Assembly (NCBI RefSeq): GCF_032911225.1
Contig: NZ_CP136600.1
Location: 1,674,001-1,738,000 of the forward strand
DNA length: 64,000 bases
From: Thalassotalea fonticola
GTDB lineage: Bacteria > Pseudomonadota > Gammaproteobacteria > Enterobacterales > Alteromonadaceae
Direction: 5' to 3'
This document shows, in pieces, positions 20,089 through 28,238 of this stretch (its first letter is position 1; each line of letters begins with the position of its first letter). Both the position numbers and the translations under genes were made by a program. Below the pieces are notes generated by a model. It saw nothing but the letters and a program-made list of their open reading frames with translations, ran no database searches and was not told the DNA's origin.

Positions 20089-20988
20089 ATGGATAATTTA
20101 CATTTAATGAATGTGTACGTCGCCGTGGCTGAGGAACAAGGCTTTGCTGCCGGGGCCCGGAGGTTGGCTATGTCTCCTCCTGCGGTAACCAGAGCGGTTG
20201 CCGCACTTGAAGAAAAACTGGGGGTTAAATTATTAAGTCGTACGACTCGATATGTGCGCACCACAGATGCTGGCGCACGTTATTTAGTTGACGCTAAACG
20301 AATCTTAAATGACGTACAAATGGCCAATGAAGCAGCCACCGGTATTAATGCCGCCCCAACAGGCCACTTAGCGGTCACCGCACCAGTAATGTTTGGCCGA
20401 ATGTTTGTTATGCCTGGCATCATAGATTATTTAAACCAATATCCAAACACCGAAGTAGACGCAATATTTTTAGATCGAGTGGTCAATTTACTTGAAGAAG
20501 GCTTAGATGTTGGAGTAAGAATAGGTGAACTGCCAGACTCAAGTATGCGCGCTTTACGTGTTGGCACGGTGCGCTTAATTTTATGTGCTGCGCCAGACTA
20601 CCTAAGTAAACACGGTATACCGCAACAGCCAGCAGATCTTACTCAGCATACGATTATTTCATCGCGGGCAATGAATAATTCCAACGATTGGCGGTTCGAG
20701 GCAAAAGCGAAAAAGTACACCGTTAATATTAACCCTAGAATAACAGTTACCAACAATGACGCGGCAATAGAGGCTGCACTTTCTGGGTTTGGCATCACTC
20801 GCTTGCTATCGTATCAGGTGGCACCTTTTCTAGCCTCTGGCCAGCTAAAAATTGTTCTGCAAGACTATGAACCCAGCGCTAAACCTGTTCATATCGTGCA
20901 TAGAGAAAGCCACCTTACGACAGCAAAAGTTCGGGCATTTATTGATTTAATGGCAGAGCGATTAAGAAATGATCCGGCACTGAATTAA
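20089..20988 (+). CDS. LysR-family transcriptional regulator
   Basis: 299 residues. The N-terminal winged helix-turn-helix (residues 1-60) contains GARRLAMSPPAVTRAVAALEEKLGVKLLSRTTR; the remainder is the two-lobed LysR substrate-binding domain with the GFGITRLLSYQVAPFLASGQL stretch near the end. It belongs to the CrgA/DsdC-like branch often found next to oxidoreductases. It is transcribed divergently from the CMD/flavoprotein unit, the usual arrangement for a LysR regulator and its target. The ligand is unknown. Confidence 0.93.
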   Translation: MDNLHLMNVYVAVAEEQGFAAGARRLAMSPPAVTRAVAALEEKLGVKLLSRTTRYVRTTDAGARYLVDAKRILNDVQMANEAATGINAAPTGHLAVTAPVMFGRMFVMPGIIDYLNQYPNTEVDAIFLDRVVNLLEEGLDVGVRIGELPDSSMRALRVGTVRLILCAAPDYLSKHGIPQQPADLTQHTIISSRAMNNSNDWRFEAKAKKYTVNINPRITVTNNDAAIEAALSGFGITRLLSYQVAPFLASGQLKIVLQDYEPSAKPVHIVHRESHLTTAKVRAFIDLMAERLRNDPALN

Positions 20989-21019
20989 CAGATAAAACAA
21001 GTGTCAGCGTCCGGCTTAA

Positions 21020-21073
21020 AAACTAGGGTCAGAGTCAGGTTTAATTTAAATAACCTGACTCTGACCCTAGTTT
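21020..21073. repeat. GGGTCAGAGTCAGG hairpin element, copy 1
   Basis: A perfect 22-bp inverted repeat containing GGGTCAGAGTCAGGTT, with a 10-nt AT loop. It sits between the LysR gene and recR, 2 bp from the recR stop, and may act as a terminator in either direction. Such long palindromes resemble REP units mobilised by Y1-type RAYT transposases. Confidence 0.8.
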
Positions 21074-21075
21074 AT

Positions 21076-21675
21076 CTAAAATGTTTTTCGACCAGAGAAT
21101 GCATGTGAAAGAGTATTGCCATCAACAAACTCTAATTCGCCGCCAACAGGTACACCATGGGCAATACGAGTGCTACTTACAGCATATTTTTTCGCGATGT
21201 CGGCAATAAAATGCGCGGTGGCTTCACCTTCAACCGTTGGGTTAGTGGCCAAGATCATTTCATCAAACTCATCACTGGCTAATAACGCGGCCAACTTATC
21301 AAGCCCCAGTTCATCAGGACCTATGCCATCAATCGGTGATAAGTGCCCCATTAGCACAAAATAACGGCCGGTAAATTCACCGGTTTGTTCAATCGCTAGA
21401 ATATCTGCTGGCGATTCAACCACACAAAGCATGCGCTTTAACTGGCGCTTCGGGCTTTGACATATTTCACAGTAATCTAGCTCGGTAAATGTGCGACAGC
21501 CTTTGCAATACCCAACATCTTCCATCGCAGTAGCTAACGTAGTAGCCAGCTTTTGACCGCCGATACGATTGCGTTCTAATAAATGAAACGCCATGCGCTG
21601 TGCTGACTTTGGGCCAACGCCGGGTAAACACTTTAAACTATCGATCAGCTCTTGCACCAGAGGACTTAACTTCAT
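21076..21675 (-). CDS. recR: Recombination protein RecR
   Basis: 199 residues, normal length. Helix-hairpin-helix [20 protein letters not shown] (residues ~14-33), Cys4 zinc finger [16 protein letters not shown] (~58-73), then the TOPRIM domain with [13 protein letters not shown] and [15 protein letters not shown]. It acts with RecF and RecO in loading RecA at gaps. It lies in the conserved dnaX-ybaB-recR order. Palindromic elements lie on both sides of it (21020-21073 and 21711-21753). Confidence 0.98.
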   Translation of the reverse strand: MKLSPLVQELIDSLKCLPGVGPKSAQRMAFHLLERNRIGGQKLATTLATAMEDVGYCKGCRTFTELDYCEICQSPKRQLKRMLCVVESPADILAIEQTGEFTGRYFVLMGHLSPIDGIGPDELGLDKLAALLASDEFDEMILATNPTVEGEATAHFIADIAKKYAVSSTRIAHGVPVGGELEFVDGNTLSHAFSGRKTF

Positions 21676-21710
21676 AACACTCTTTCTTTTAAAGCTAGGG
21701 GCAAAAAAAC

Positions 21711-21753
21711 AGGGTCAGAGTCAGGTTAATTAAATTAACCTGGCTCCGACCCT
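21711..21753. repeat. GGGTCAGAGTCAGG hairpin element, copy 2
   Basis: A 19-bp inverted repeat (AGGGTCAGAGTCAGGTTAA against TTAACCTGGCTCCGACCCT read back) with two mismatches and a 5-nt loop. It lies in the ybaB-recR intergenic space of the operon, so it may reduce read-through from ybaB into recR. Confidence 0.75.
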
Positions 21754-21765
21754 AGTATATCGCAA

Positions 21766-22092
21766 TTAGAATGGCATTTTCATCCCTGGAGGCATTTGCA
21801 TACCACCAGTTAACGCGCCCATTTTTTCTTTATTGGTTTCTTCAACGCGACGTACTGCATCGTTAAATGCTGCAGCAACCAAGTCTTCGATCATGTCTTT
21901 ATCGTCTTCCATTAAACTGTCGTCAATTTCAACACGACGCACATTATGGTTACCTGTCATCGTAACTTTAACCATGCCAGCACCGGCTTCGCCAGTAACT
22001 TCCATTTTAGCGATCTCTTCTTGAGCTTTCGCCATTTTTGCTTGCATTTGTTGGGCTTGCTTCATTAAGTTGCCCATGCCGCCTTTCATCAT
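21766..22092 (-). CDS. ybaB: YbaB/EbfC-family nucleoid-associated protein
   Basis: 108 residues from the ATGATG at 22092, which has GGAG 7 nt upstream. A longer frame to 22131 adds residues with no ribosome site and is rejected. Family landmarks: [24 protein letters not shown] at the N-terminus, [25 protein letters not shown] and a Gly/Met/Pro-rich tail. It binds DNA as a homodimer. It sits in the usual place between dnaX and recR; a MITE occupies much of the gap to dnaX. Confidence 0.96.
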   Translation of the reverse strand: MMKGGMGNLMKQAQQMQAKMAKAQEEIAKMEVTGEAGAGMVKVTMTGNHNVRRVEIDDSLMEDDKDMIEDLVAAAFNDAVRRVEETNKEKMGALTGGMQMPPGMKMPF

Positions 22093-22148
22093 AGTAATCT
22101 CCAAAAATAGTTTGCTTACATCGGCAAACATAGATACGTGTGGTTATT

Positions 22149-22310
22149 ATACCAATTTAATTAAGTATGTGGTCTACTTTTTCATTAGGAAAAACGGATA
22201 AATACAAGGCATAAAATTTAGTTAGTAGTTACTCTACTAATCAATTTTATAACGCAGTAGTTATTCGTTTTAACCATTAAAAATGAGCAGATATTTAATC
22301 AACTTGGTAT
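22149..22310. mobile_element. MITE of the ATACCAA...TTGGTAT family, full copy 3
   Basis: 162 bp, ends ATACCAATTTAATTAAG and TTTAATCAACTTGGTAT, in the dnaX-ybaB intergenic gap. It would be transcribed with the operon and fold into a long stem through its inverted ends. Confidence 0.85.
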
Positions 22311-22406
22311 TGCACCTACAGCAAGCATTAAGGTTAAGTGTTTGCTATTGGCATTATTTAAATTAAATGTAACTGCTTAAGATATAAATGGTGCCTTAAT
22401 CAGTTA

Positions 22407-24830
22407 TTACAATGCTTCAATTGAATTTTGATCAACAAAGGCACTAAATTGTTGCTCTAAAGCTTGCACAAAATCATCACCCGCAATTACGTTTTTGGCG
22501 TAATCTAAGCGTTTGTTGTTAATGCAGCTTTGAATATAAAATGGTGTTGCACCAGCGTCATCGACAGCATTTATTTGTACGCTGGTTTCTTGCTTCTTCA
22601 ACGCTGAATAACAATCTGTTATTTGGGTTAATGCCGCGCCAGAACATAAATGCTCAAATTTTTTGTCTAAATTAATCAGCAATATACTGTCTGAACTTTC
22701 CTCATCCATATTAGCATTTAGCGCCAGTTGTCGTACTCTTCCGGTTAATCCCATGGCATCTATCGTATTTGCCCAGGCATCTATTTGATTGGCATTGCGG
22801 ATTAAAGCGGGGTCGATAACCGATTGATCGAAGCTGCTACTGGCAATGCTGTGAACATCAGGTAATGTTGTTTCAACCTGAGCAACAACATTGTTGGGTT
22901 GAGTATTACCTATTGCATGTTGCTCTGAACTTGCATCACTTACCGGGCTATCTTCTTGCCAAGGCAAATCAATTGGTTCTGCAGGTTTAATGTTATCTTC
23001 AGTAGCAACGTTGGTATGCGATGCTGCCTCAGCTTGAGGAACTGCTATGTCAGGATTTTTAGGCCCAACATTAGAGCGAACCTTAAGCTTGGCTTCAGAC
23101 TTTTTTGCGCCCTCGCCCTCCGCGGCTTTTTTACGACTACGCAACATATTGCGCGTGGCCAGCATTTTTTCAACATCAGTCCCGGCAGGGTTTGGCTCTA
23201 TTGTTTCACTCTCTGGCGTTGCTACTTCTGTAGTTTGCAATTCAGCTGTACCGGCTGGAGGGTTTTGTGCTGTTGAAGATTGCGCAGTAGAGTTTTGTGG
23301 CTCAAATGCTTCTGCTTGTGCAGTATGTTGTTCTACAGGTGCCTGTTGTACGTTAGCTAATTGCTGCTCGGCTTGCACTTCAAGCTGTTGTTGTTCGGCG
23401 TTTAAATCGGTAATTGATTTATCTGCATTGCGATCCATAGTCAGCGTTTCTGGCAGTTTTTCTTGGTGTAAGGCCTGGCCTTCGGCTAAAGATTGTTTTT
23501 CGGGTTCAACAACTTCAGGCGCTGCTTCAACCATAGCTTGCGGTTCAACGTCTGATGATAATTCTACTTTTACTTCTGTTTTATCTGCAGTTGTGCTGTT
23601 CGCCTCGGCTTGGCTTACTTCGGTCTCTTCTGCTGCCTCATCAACTTTTTCGGCTGAACCGGTTAAAGCTGCGTCATTAATATCTGTATCGTCAAAATCA
23701 GTAGTATCGGCTGGGGCTACAGGCATAGAGGTGGTATCTGCCAGAGTTGCGGGCTTAAAAGCCAACATGCGCAGCACGACCATATCAAAACCAGCTTGTT
23801 CATCGCTGCTGTACGATAAATCTTTTCGTCCGTTTAATACGATTTGATAATACAATTGTACGTCTTCAGGTGACATAGCCTGTGCAAACTTGCTTAACAA
23901 TGTTGCTCGTTGGTCATCTACATCAACCGAGTTTGGCACCAACTGCCAAAGCGCGACTTGATGTAAAAGCTGTAACAATTCAGCTAATAATCTATGATAA
24001 CTTGGGGCAAAACTAGCTATGCTTTTACTAAGCTCGAGCAGGCCTTTCGGGTCTTGCTTAATTAACGCGATTAATATTTTATAGACCCAGTTTTGATCAA
24101 CACCGCCGAGCATTTGCTGAACATTAGCAACTTCTATGTGGCCTTGACCTTGAGCAATGGCTTGGTCGGTTAAGCTCAAGGAGTCGCGCATACTGCCGCG
24201 TGCAGCCTTGGCAAGCATTGCTAGGGCGCCATCTTGGAAGGTAACTTGTTCTGCGGTTAAAATTTCATTTAGCTTAGTTTCAATTTGCTGTGGTGTTAAC
24301 GCTTTTAAATGAAACTGCAAACAGCGCGATAAGACCGTTACCGGCAACTTTTGCGGATCGGTTGTCGCTAAAATAAATTTTACATGCGGTGGTGGCTCTT
24401 CTAAAGTTTTCAGCAACGCATTGAAACTGTGCTTAGACAACATGTGCACTTCATCAATAAGGTAAACCTTAAAGCGACCACGTGTTGGCGCATATTGCAC
24501 GTTATCTAAAATTTCTCGGGTATCGTCTACTTTCGTGCGCGAGGCAGCATCTATCTCAAGTAGATCAACGAAGCGACCGGCATCAACATCAACACACACA
24601 TCACATTTGCCACATGGGTTAGCGCTTATGCCTTCTTGGCAGTTTAAACTTTTGGCAAAAATTCGAGCTATGGTAGTTTTACCCACCCCGCGCGTACCAG
24701 TAAATAAATAGGCATGATGCAAACGCTCTTGCATTAGTGCATTAACCAATACGGTAACCACGTGCTCTTGGCCCATTAATTGAGAGAAGTCTTTTGGTCG
24801 CCATTTACGAGCAAGTACTTGATAACTCAT
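22407..24830 (-). CDS. dnaX: DNA polymerase III subunits tau and gamma
   Basis: 807 residues (tau). The AAA+ clamp-loader ATPase shows Walker A GTRGVGKTT (~45-53), a zinc module with CGKCDVC, DEVHMLSKHSFNALLKTLEEPP and the SRC sensor. Domain III follows to ~365, then a long Gln/Glu/Ala-rich linker (~370-660), then the tau-specific DnaB/alpha-binding region. A slippery A AAA AAG in frame at codons 575-577, with GGAGGG upstream and an immediate -1 frame stop, predicts a 578-residue gamma form. It is longer than E. coli tau (643) mainly because of the linker. It follows apt by 78 bp. Confidence 0.97.
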   Translation of the reverse strand: MSYQVLARKWRPKDFSQLMGQEHVVTVLVNALMQERLHHAYLFTGTRGVGKTTIARIFAKSLNCQEGISANPCGKCDVCVDVDAGRFVDLLEIDAASRTKVDDTREILDNVQYAPTRGRFKVYLIDEVHMLSKHSFNALLKTLEEPPPHVKFILATTDPQKLPVTVLSRCLQFHLKALTPQQIETKLNEILTAEQVTFQDGALAMLAKAARGSMRDSLSLTDQAIAQGQGHIEVANVQQMLGGVDQNWVYKILIALIKQDPKGLLELSKSIASFAPSYHRLLAELLQLLHQVALWQLVPNSVDVDDQRATLLSKFAQAMSPEDVQLYYQIVLNGRKDLSYSSDEQAGFDMVVLRMLAFKPATLADTTSMPVAPADTTDFDDTDINDAALTGSAEKVDEAAEETEVSQAEANSTTADKTEVKVELSSDVEPQAMVEAAPEVVEPEKQSLAEGQALHQEKLPETLTMDRNADKSITDLNAEQQQLEVQAEQQLANVQQAPVEQHTAQAEAFEPQNSTAQSSTAQNPPAGTAELQTTEVATPESETIEPNPAGTDVEKMLATRNMLRSRKKAAEGEGAKKSEAKLKVRSNVGPKNPDIAVPQAEAASHTNVATEDNIKPAEPIDLPWQEDSPVSDASSEQHAIGNTQPNNVVAQVETTLPDVHSIASSSFDQSVIDPALIRNANQIDAWANTIDAMGLTGRVRQLALNANMDEESSDSILLINLDKKFEHLCSGAALTQITDCYSALKKQETSVQINAVDDAGATPFYIQSCINNKRLDYAKNVIAGDDFVQALEQQFSAFVDQNSIEAL
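23095..23121 (-). promoter_or_regulatory. Programmed -1 frameshift site of dnaX
   Basis: On the minus strand the frame reads GCA AAA AAG TCT GAA. A -1 slip on A AAA AAG gives GTC then TGA (23095-23097), so gamma would end one residue after the slip. GGAGGG lies 9 nt upstream of the slippery heptamer (23100-23106), as the stimulatory Shine-Dalgarno-like element does in E. coli. I could not identify a strong downstream stem-loop by eye. Confidence 0.8.
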
Positions 24831-24908
24831 ATTATTGTTTAATCCTGCAGCTTAGTTGTTTTCATTATTATTATTTTTACGCTTGGTTAATACGGCAGAT
24901 ATAGCCGT

Positions 24909-25457
24909 TTAGTCGCCCAAGTAGTCAACCATGGTATATACACTTATATCAAGCTTTGCCAAGCGTTTATCACCTTGTAAATCGGGTAAACCAATCACAA
25001 ATGCAGCCTCTTTTACCGTGGCACCGGTTGAACGAATTAACTTGGTTGTTGCTTCAATAGTACCACCCGTAGCTAATAAGTCATCTACCATAAGTACTAT
25101 ATCATCACTTTCTAATGCATCTTGATGAATTTCTAGCGTATCTTGACCATATTCTAAATCATAGTTTTGCGAGAACGTTGCTCTAGGCAGTTTTTTTGGT
25201 TTTCTAACGGGCACAAAGCCTACGCCTAATGCTAACGCTAGCGGCGCTGCAAATAAAAAACCTCTGGCTTCAGTACCGGCTACTTTGGTAATGCCAGTAT
25301 TTTGATAACGCTCGGTTAAACGATCAATACATAATTGGAAGGCTTCGGGTTGATCAAGAATACCAGTAATGTCACGAAACATTATGCCTGGTATTGGATA
25401 ATCAGGCACATCACAAATTACGCTTTTAAGGTATTGTCTATCTTGCTCTGTCATCAT
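24909..25457 (-). CDS. apt: Adenine phosphoribosyltransferase
   Basis: 182 residues. [17 protein letters not shown] N-terminal stretch (here [13 protein letters not shown]), [21 protein letters not shown] and the PRPP-binding loop [13 protein letters not shown] (~125-137) are those of Apt. It converts adenine and PRPP to AMP in purine salvage. Two consecutive Met codons open the frame. It lies upstream of dnaX as in E. coli and begins the conserved apt-dnaX-ybaB-recR run. Confidence 0.97.
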   Translation of the reverse strand: MMTEQDRQYLKSVICDVPDYPIPGIMFRDITGILDQPEAFQLCIDRLTERYQNTGITKVAGTEARGFLFAAPLALALGVGFVPVRKPKKLPRATFSQNYDLEYGQDTLEIHQDALESDDIVLMVDDLLATGGTIEATTKLIRSTGATVKEAAFVIGLPDLQGDKRLAKLDISVYTMVDYLGD

Positions 25458-25549
25458 AATTTTAATTGAATAAAGTTTGATAACAGGATAATAGATCTTA
25501 GGATATTTTTACAGTTACATTTTCAACAATTAAGTGAATAGCTTGAGGT

Positions 25550-25933
25550 TTATGCAACTTCGCTGCTGTACTCAATTAACTTACGAACTTCAGCTAAAAA
25601 TTCTGCATTTGAAATTGGCTTGCTTAATACTTTATCAGCAAAGTGTACTTCTGTAATTTGATTAACTGTTTTAAGATCTTGGGTGGTTAAAAACAGAATG
25701 TTGCCAGGGGTATTGTCGCCTAACGAGATCAAGTTTTTTACGAGTTGCGGGCCATTCATTAACGGCATAAGATGATCAACAATGCACAAATCAAAACGTT
25801 GTTGTTGTGCTTTGTTATAACCATCTAGGCCATTAATCGCTGTTGTTACCTGATAACCTGCCGTGGTTAGAGTTTGATTAAGCTGCGCCAATACTGGGGC
25901 GTTGTCTTCAACCAATAAAATACTCTCAGTCAT
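25550..25933 (-). CDS. Single-domain response regulator (CheY-like)
   Basis: 127 residues, one receiver domain only. Acidic pocket ED (residues 9-10), phosphoacceptor Asp53 in LCIVDHLMPLMNG, the switch Thr in FLTTQD and Lys in VLSKPIS are all visible. There is no output domain, so it must act by protein contact, as CheY or Spo0F do. No histidine kinase is nearby. The gene ends 93 bp upstream of apt on the same strand and may be independent. Confidence 0.92.
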   Translation of the reverse strand: MTESILLVEDNAPVLAQLNQTLTTAGYQVTTAINGLDGYNKAQQQRFDLCIVDHLMPLMNGPQLVKNLISLGDNTPGNILFLTTQDLKTVNQITEVHFADKVLSKPISNAEFLAEVRKLIEYSSEVA

Positions 25934-25999
25934 TAACTATTCCTTTATAACAATAAACGTTTACATTTCGCATTAAATTAAGTACGTGCACCACTTAAC

Positions 26000-26119
26000 T
26001 TATCCGTAGTTGTACCAACCCATTAACATAGGCAGTAATGGCATTGCTACCATAACTGTTAGGGCTATAAACAAGTGACGTTTTGAAGTGCTTTCTTTAA
26101 ATGAGTTATCTGCTGACAT
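26000..26119 (-). CDS. 39-residue single-span membrane peptide
   Basis: A complete ORF from ATG to TAA. The N-terminal 15 residues are polar (MSADNSFKESTSKRH), then a hydrophobic helix LFIALTVMVAMPLLPMLMGW and a WYNYG tail. Positive charges precede the helix, so an N-in orientation is expected. A perfect FNR-type box lies 56 bp upstream and a TATTAT -10 lies between, which supports real expression under oxygen limitation. The ribosome site is weak (GGTAG). I do not recognise the family. Small proteins of this size often attach to respiratory complexes, but nothing here proves that. Confidence 0.6.
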   Translation of the reverse strand: MSADNSFKESTSKRHLFIALTVMVAMPLLPMLMGWYNYG

Positions 26120-26151
26120 TATAATTACTACCGTTTAAAAAATCAGCGCGC

Positions 26152-26188
26152 ATAATACACGAACAGACTATTATTTGATATAGATCAA
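26152..26188 (-). promoter_or_regulatory. FNR box and -10 element upstream of the 39-residue peptide
   Basis: TTGATATAGATCAA at 26175-26188 is a perfect TTGAT-N4-ATCAA palindrome. On the minus strand TATTAT (26152-26157) is a good -10. The box centre would fall about 37-41 bp upstream of the start of transcription, near the place where FNR activates class II promoters. Confidence 0.65.
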
Positions 26189-26423
26189 ATTAAATATATT
26201 GCCGGTTAACAGTTTATTTGCAACAAATGACCATTTAGGGCAAGGCCCATTAACAGTCAGTTAACATTTAGCTGTATTTATTGATAAATTCCTAGGGGTT
26301 TAAGAGGTATTTTTATTGGCATTATTGATACTCATTTTTGTCATCCGGTGCTGGTGATTAATCTTATGGTCACAAGCAAATTCAATATTGTATCCTGGCA
26401 GCTTTCATTTTATCTTCGCTGAA

Positions 26424-26450
26424 ATAAAAAAAGTCGGCATTTGCCGACTT
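26424..26450 (-). terminator. Terminator of the Cys-rich repeat protein gene
   Basis: Stem AAGTCGGCA / TGCCGACTT (26431-26439 / 26442-26450) with a very small loop. On the minus strand it is followed by at least seven T residues. Confidence 0.8.
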
Positions 26451-26480
26451 CTATATAGTTTAAAGTAACCGTATGGTTAA

Positions 26481-26897
26481 TTACTCACCACATTTTTTTT
26501 CTTTTGACTTGGCTTTGCCTTCACCGCATTTACCTTCGCCGCATTTACCTTTGGCTTTCGCTTTGCCTTCACCACATTTGCCTTCGCCGCACTTGCCCTT
26601 GGCTTTACCCTTGCCTTCACCACATTTGCCTTCGCCGCACTTGCCTTTGGCTTTCGCTTTACCTTCACCACATTTGCCTTCGCCGCACTTGCCTTTGGCT
26701 TTCGCTTTACCTTCACCACATTTGCCTTCGCCGCACTTGCCTTCTTTTTTGGCTTCTTCAGCTTCAAAATCAGCAGAGGCTACAACATTTTGAGCTTCAA
26801 AAGGATTAGCTTCAGCTTTCGCTGGTAAGCTGGCAAATAATGTTAACATCAGAGCGCTTAAGGCTGCTGTTAATAAATAGTTCTTAAATACTTTCAT
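26481..26897 (-). CDS. Secreted Cys-rich EGKCG-repeat protein (HvfA-like)
   Basis: 138 residues from MKVFKNYLL; AGGAAG lies 8 nt upstream, which favours 26897 over an in-frame ATG at 26927. A Sec signal peptide ends at SLPAKA. After a short spacer comes a tandem repeat of GKCGEGKCGEGKAKAK units (48 bp each, about five), giving 11 Cys, all in GKCG/KKCG contexts. EGKCG motifs are the hallmark of HvfA-type precursors, whose Cys residues are modified by DUF692/DUF2063 (HvfBC) enzymes to bind copper. No such enzymes are encoded in this window, so the link to that pathway is inference. It has its own terminator and upstream gap. Confidence 0.75.
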   Translation of the reverse strand: MKVFKNYLLTAALSALMLTLFASLPAKAEANPFEAQNVVASADFEAEEAKKEGKCGEGKCGEGKAKAKGKCGEGKCGEGKAKAKGKCGEGKCGEGKGKAKGKCGEGKCGEGKAKAKGKCGEGKCGEGKAKSKEKKCGE

Positions 26898-26940
26898 AAT
26901 TATCTTCCTAAGTTTTATTAGAGACACCCAGTCTAAGGTT

Positions 26941-27002
26941 ATACCAATTCGATTAAGTTTTATTAATTATCACAAAATAAAAAAACTTAGCCGACTTGGT
27001 AT
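26941..27002. repeat. Short ATACCAA...TTGGTAT element (62 bp)
   Basis: Begins ATACCAATTCGATTAAG and ends CCGACTTGGTAT with an A-rich centre. It shares the ends of the 162-bp MITE but not its interior. Confidence 0.6.
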
Positions 27003-27134
27003 CGATGATACAGACCAAGGATACTATTAAATAATTTCACTAGATCAAGAAATTAGCAAGTTTTTAACAAAAACAAAGAGTAATAAAATATTAACAGCTT
27101 AAAAAACAGACAATATAGAGAGGTAGATAAAAGA

Positions 27135-27311
27135 CTAGTTTCGCTTATATAAAACAATAACCAAAAACAAAGCACTAGAAATTGTCATGTAAAAGGTATT
27201 AAGTACCGACGCATCCAACAAGGTTAAGTAAGTACTAAAGGCTATTAGCAACATAAAACAAAGCGCCATACTAAACTGAATTTTTTTCTGGGTCATAGTA
27301 GAAAACAACAT
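27135..27311 (-). CDS. 58-residue putative two-span membrane protein
   Basis: Complete ORF ATG to TAG. After MLFSTMTQKKIQ there are two hydrophobic stretches (FSMALCFMLLIAFSTYLTLL and FYMTISSALFLVIVLY) joined by a short DASVLNT loop, and a KRN tail. AAGGAT lies ~10 nt upstream of the start. An internal Met6 start is possible. No family recognised. It is an orphan in a long AT-rich gap. Confidence 0.45.
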   Translation of the reverse strand: MLFSTMTQKKIQFSMALCFMLLIAFSTYLTLLDASVLNTFYMTISSALFLVIVLYKRN

Positions 27312-28067
27312 TTTAATTCGATCCTTATTAATAATACCTATTTAATTATTTTGTTGTTTTTATTATGTTTATTTAGACATTTTTTTCATTTAACTAGTTG
27401 AATGAAATTGATAAAAATAGCGGCAGTGCTAGTCCAACGTTAGTGTTCCATACCAATAAAGTCCACATTATAAAATAATTTCCTTAGACACGCTTTATAA
27501 CACTGCCAGAGTCATCTCATTTGGTCGGAAATTTTTGAGTAAGGGAGTCTCATAAATTCCTTTTAACTGAGATTGTATTCATTACCAATGAACACTCTAA
27601 AAGTAAAAGACACAGCGGCTATTTTGTCAAACCAGAAATTCTGAAAAAGTGTCATTTAAACCAAATTAAATGACAAACTTATGAATTAGAAGAATTTTAT
27701 TTTTTAAATTAATTTACTCCGGATACCTTAAAGCTTTTTAACTTACTTAGGCCCCATTATTTAAATCTCTAGGAAAACATCAACAACTTTCAATCCCCGT
27801 ACGTGATAGTTTATTTTCAGCAAAGTGTTAATTTTTTTTTATTCTATTAAATGCTTTTTTATAGCAAAAAAGTTTTTGCAAGCTGATAAATTTTTACTAA
27901 TATTTAAATATAAATTTGCAGTGCGGTAAATTTATAACATCATGCAAAGTAGTGTTATCCATGGTTAAGGAATCTCAGATAATATTACATTAATCACAAA
28001 TCTATTGATTTAGATATAATTTTTGCATGATGGATACATTAACAGTAAATTAGCTAAGGACAGACTC
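27312..28067. other. AT-rich gap without a recognised gene
   Basis: 756 bp, very AT-rich. The only clear structure is a perfect inverted repeat GTCATTTAA / TTAAATGAC at 27651-27674 with a 6-nt loop and no T-run. No ORF with a ribosome site was seen. Confidence 0.5.
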
Positions 28068-28238
28068 ATGGAACGTATCAGCACATTCATATTGTTAAAT
28101 GCGATAAACCAAAAACAGGGAATCAATTTCTTTCTATCACAATTGAAGCAACGCTCACCTGGTTCACTGTTGACTTGCCATTTTGCCTACAAGCCAAAAA
28201 CCCCAAAAAATTATTGCAACTACCCACTCACCGGTTAA
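28068..28238 (+). CDS. Possible 56-residue protein
   Basis: ORF from ATG at 28068, chosen because AAGGA lies 7 nt upstream; an in-frame ATG 45 bp earlier has no such site. The product MERISTFILLNAINQKQGINFF... is weakly amphipathic and ends in a Lys/Pro/Tyr-rich tail. It has no recognised family and could be chance. It is listed because of the good ribosome site and complete frame. Confidence 0.3.
   Translation: MERISTFILLNAINQKQGINFFLSQLKQRSPGSLLTCHFAYKPKTPKNYCNYPLTG

Noticed and set aside
23047..23847. 266-residue Ser/Ala-rich ORF on the plus strand inside dnaX
   Set aside because: It is antisense to the low-complexity linker of dnaX; its composition is the shadow of Gln/Glu/Ala codons and it has no ribosome site or family.
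26473..26809. Three ORFs in other frames over the Cys-rich protein
   Set aside because: The 48-bp tandem repeat keeps several frames open. Only the minus frame with signal peptide and AGGAAG is coherent.
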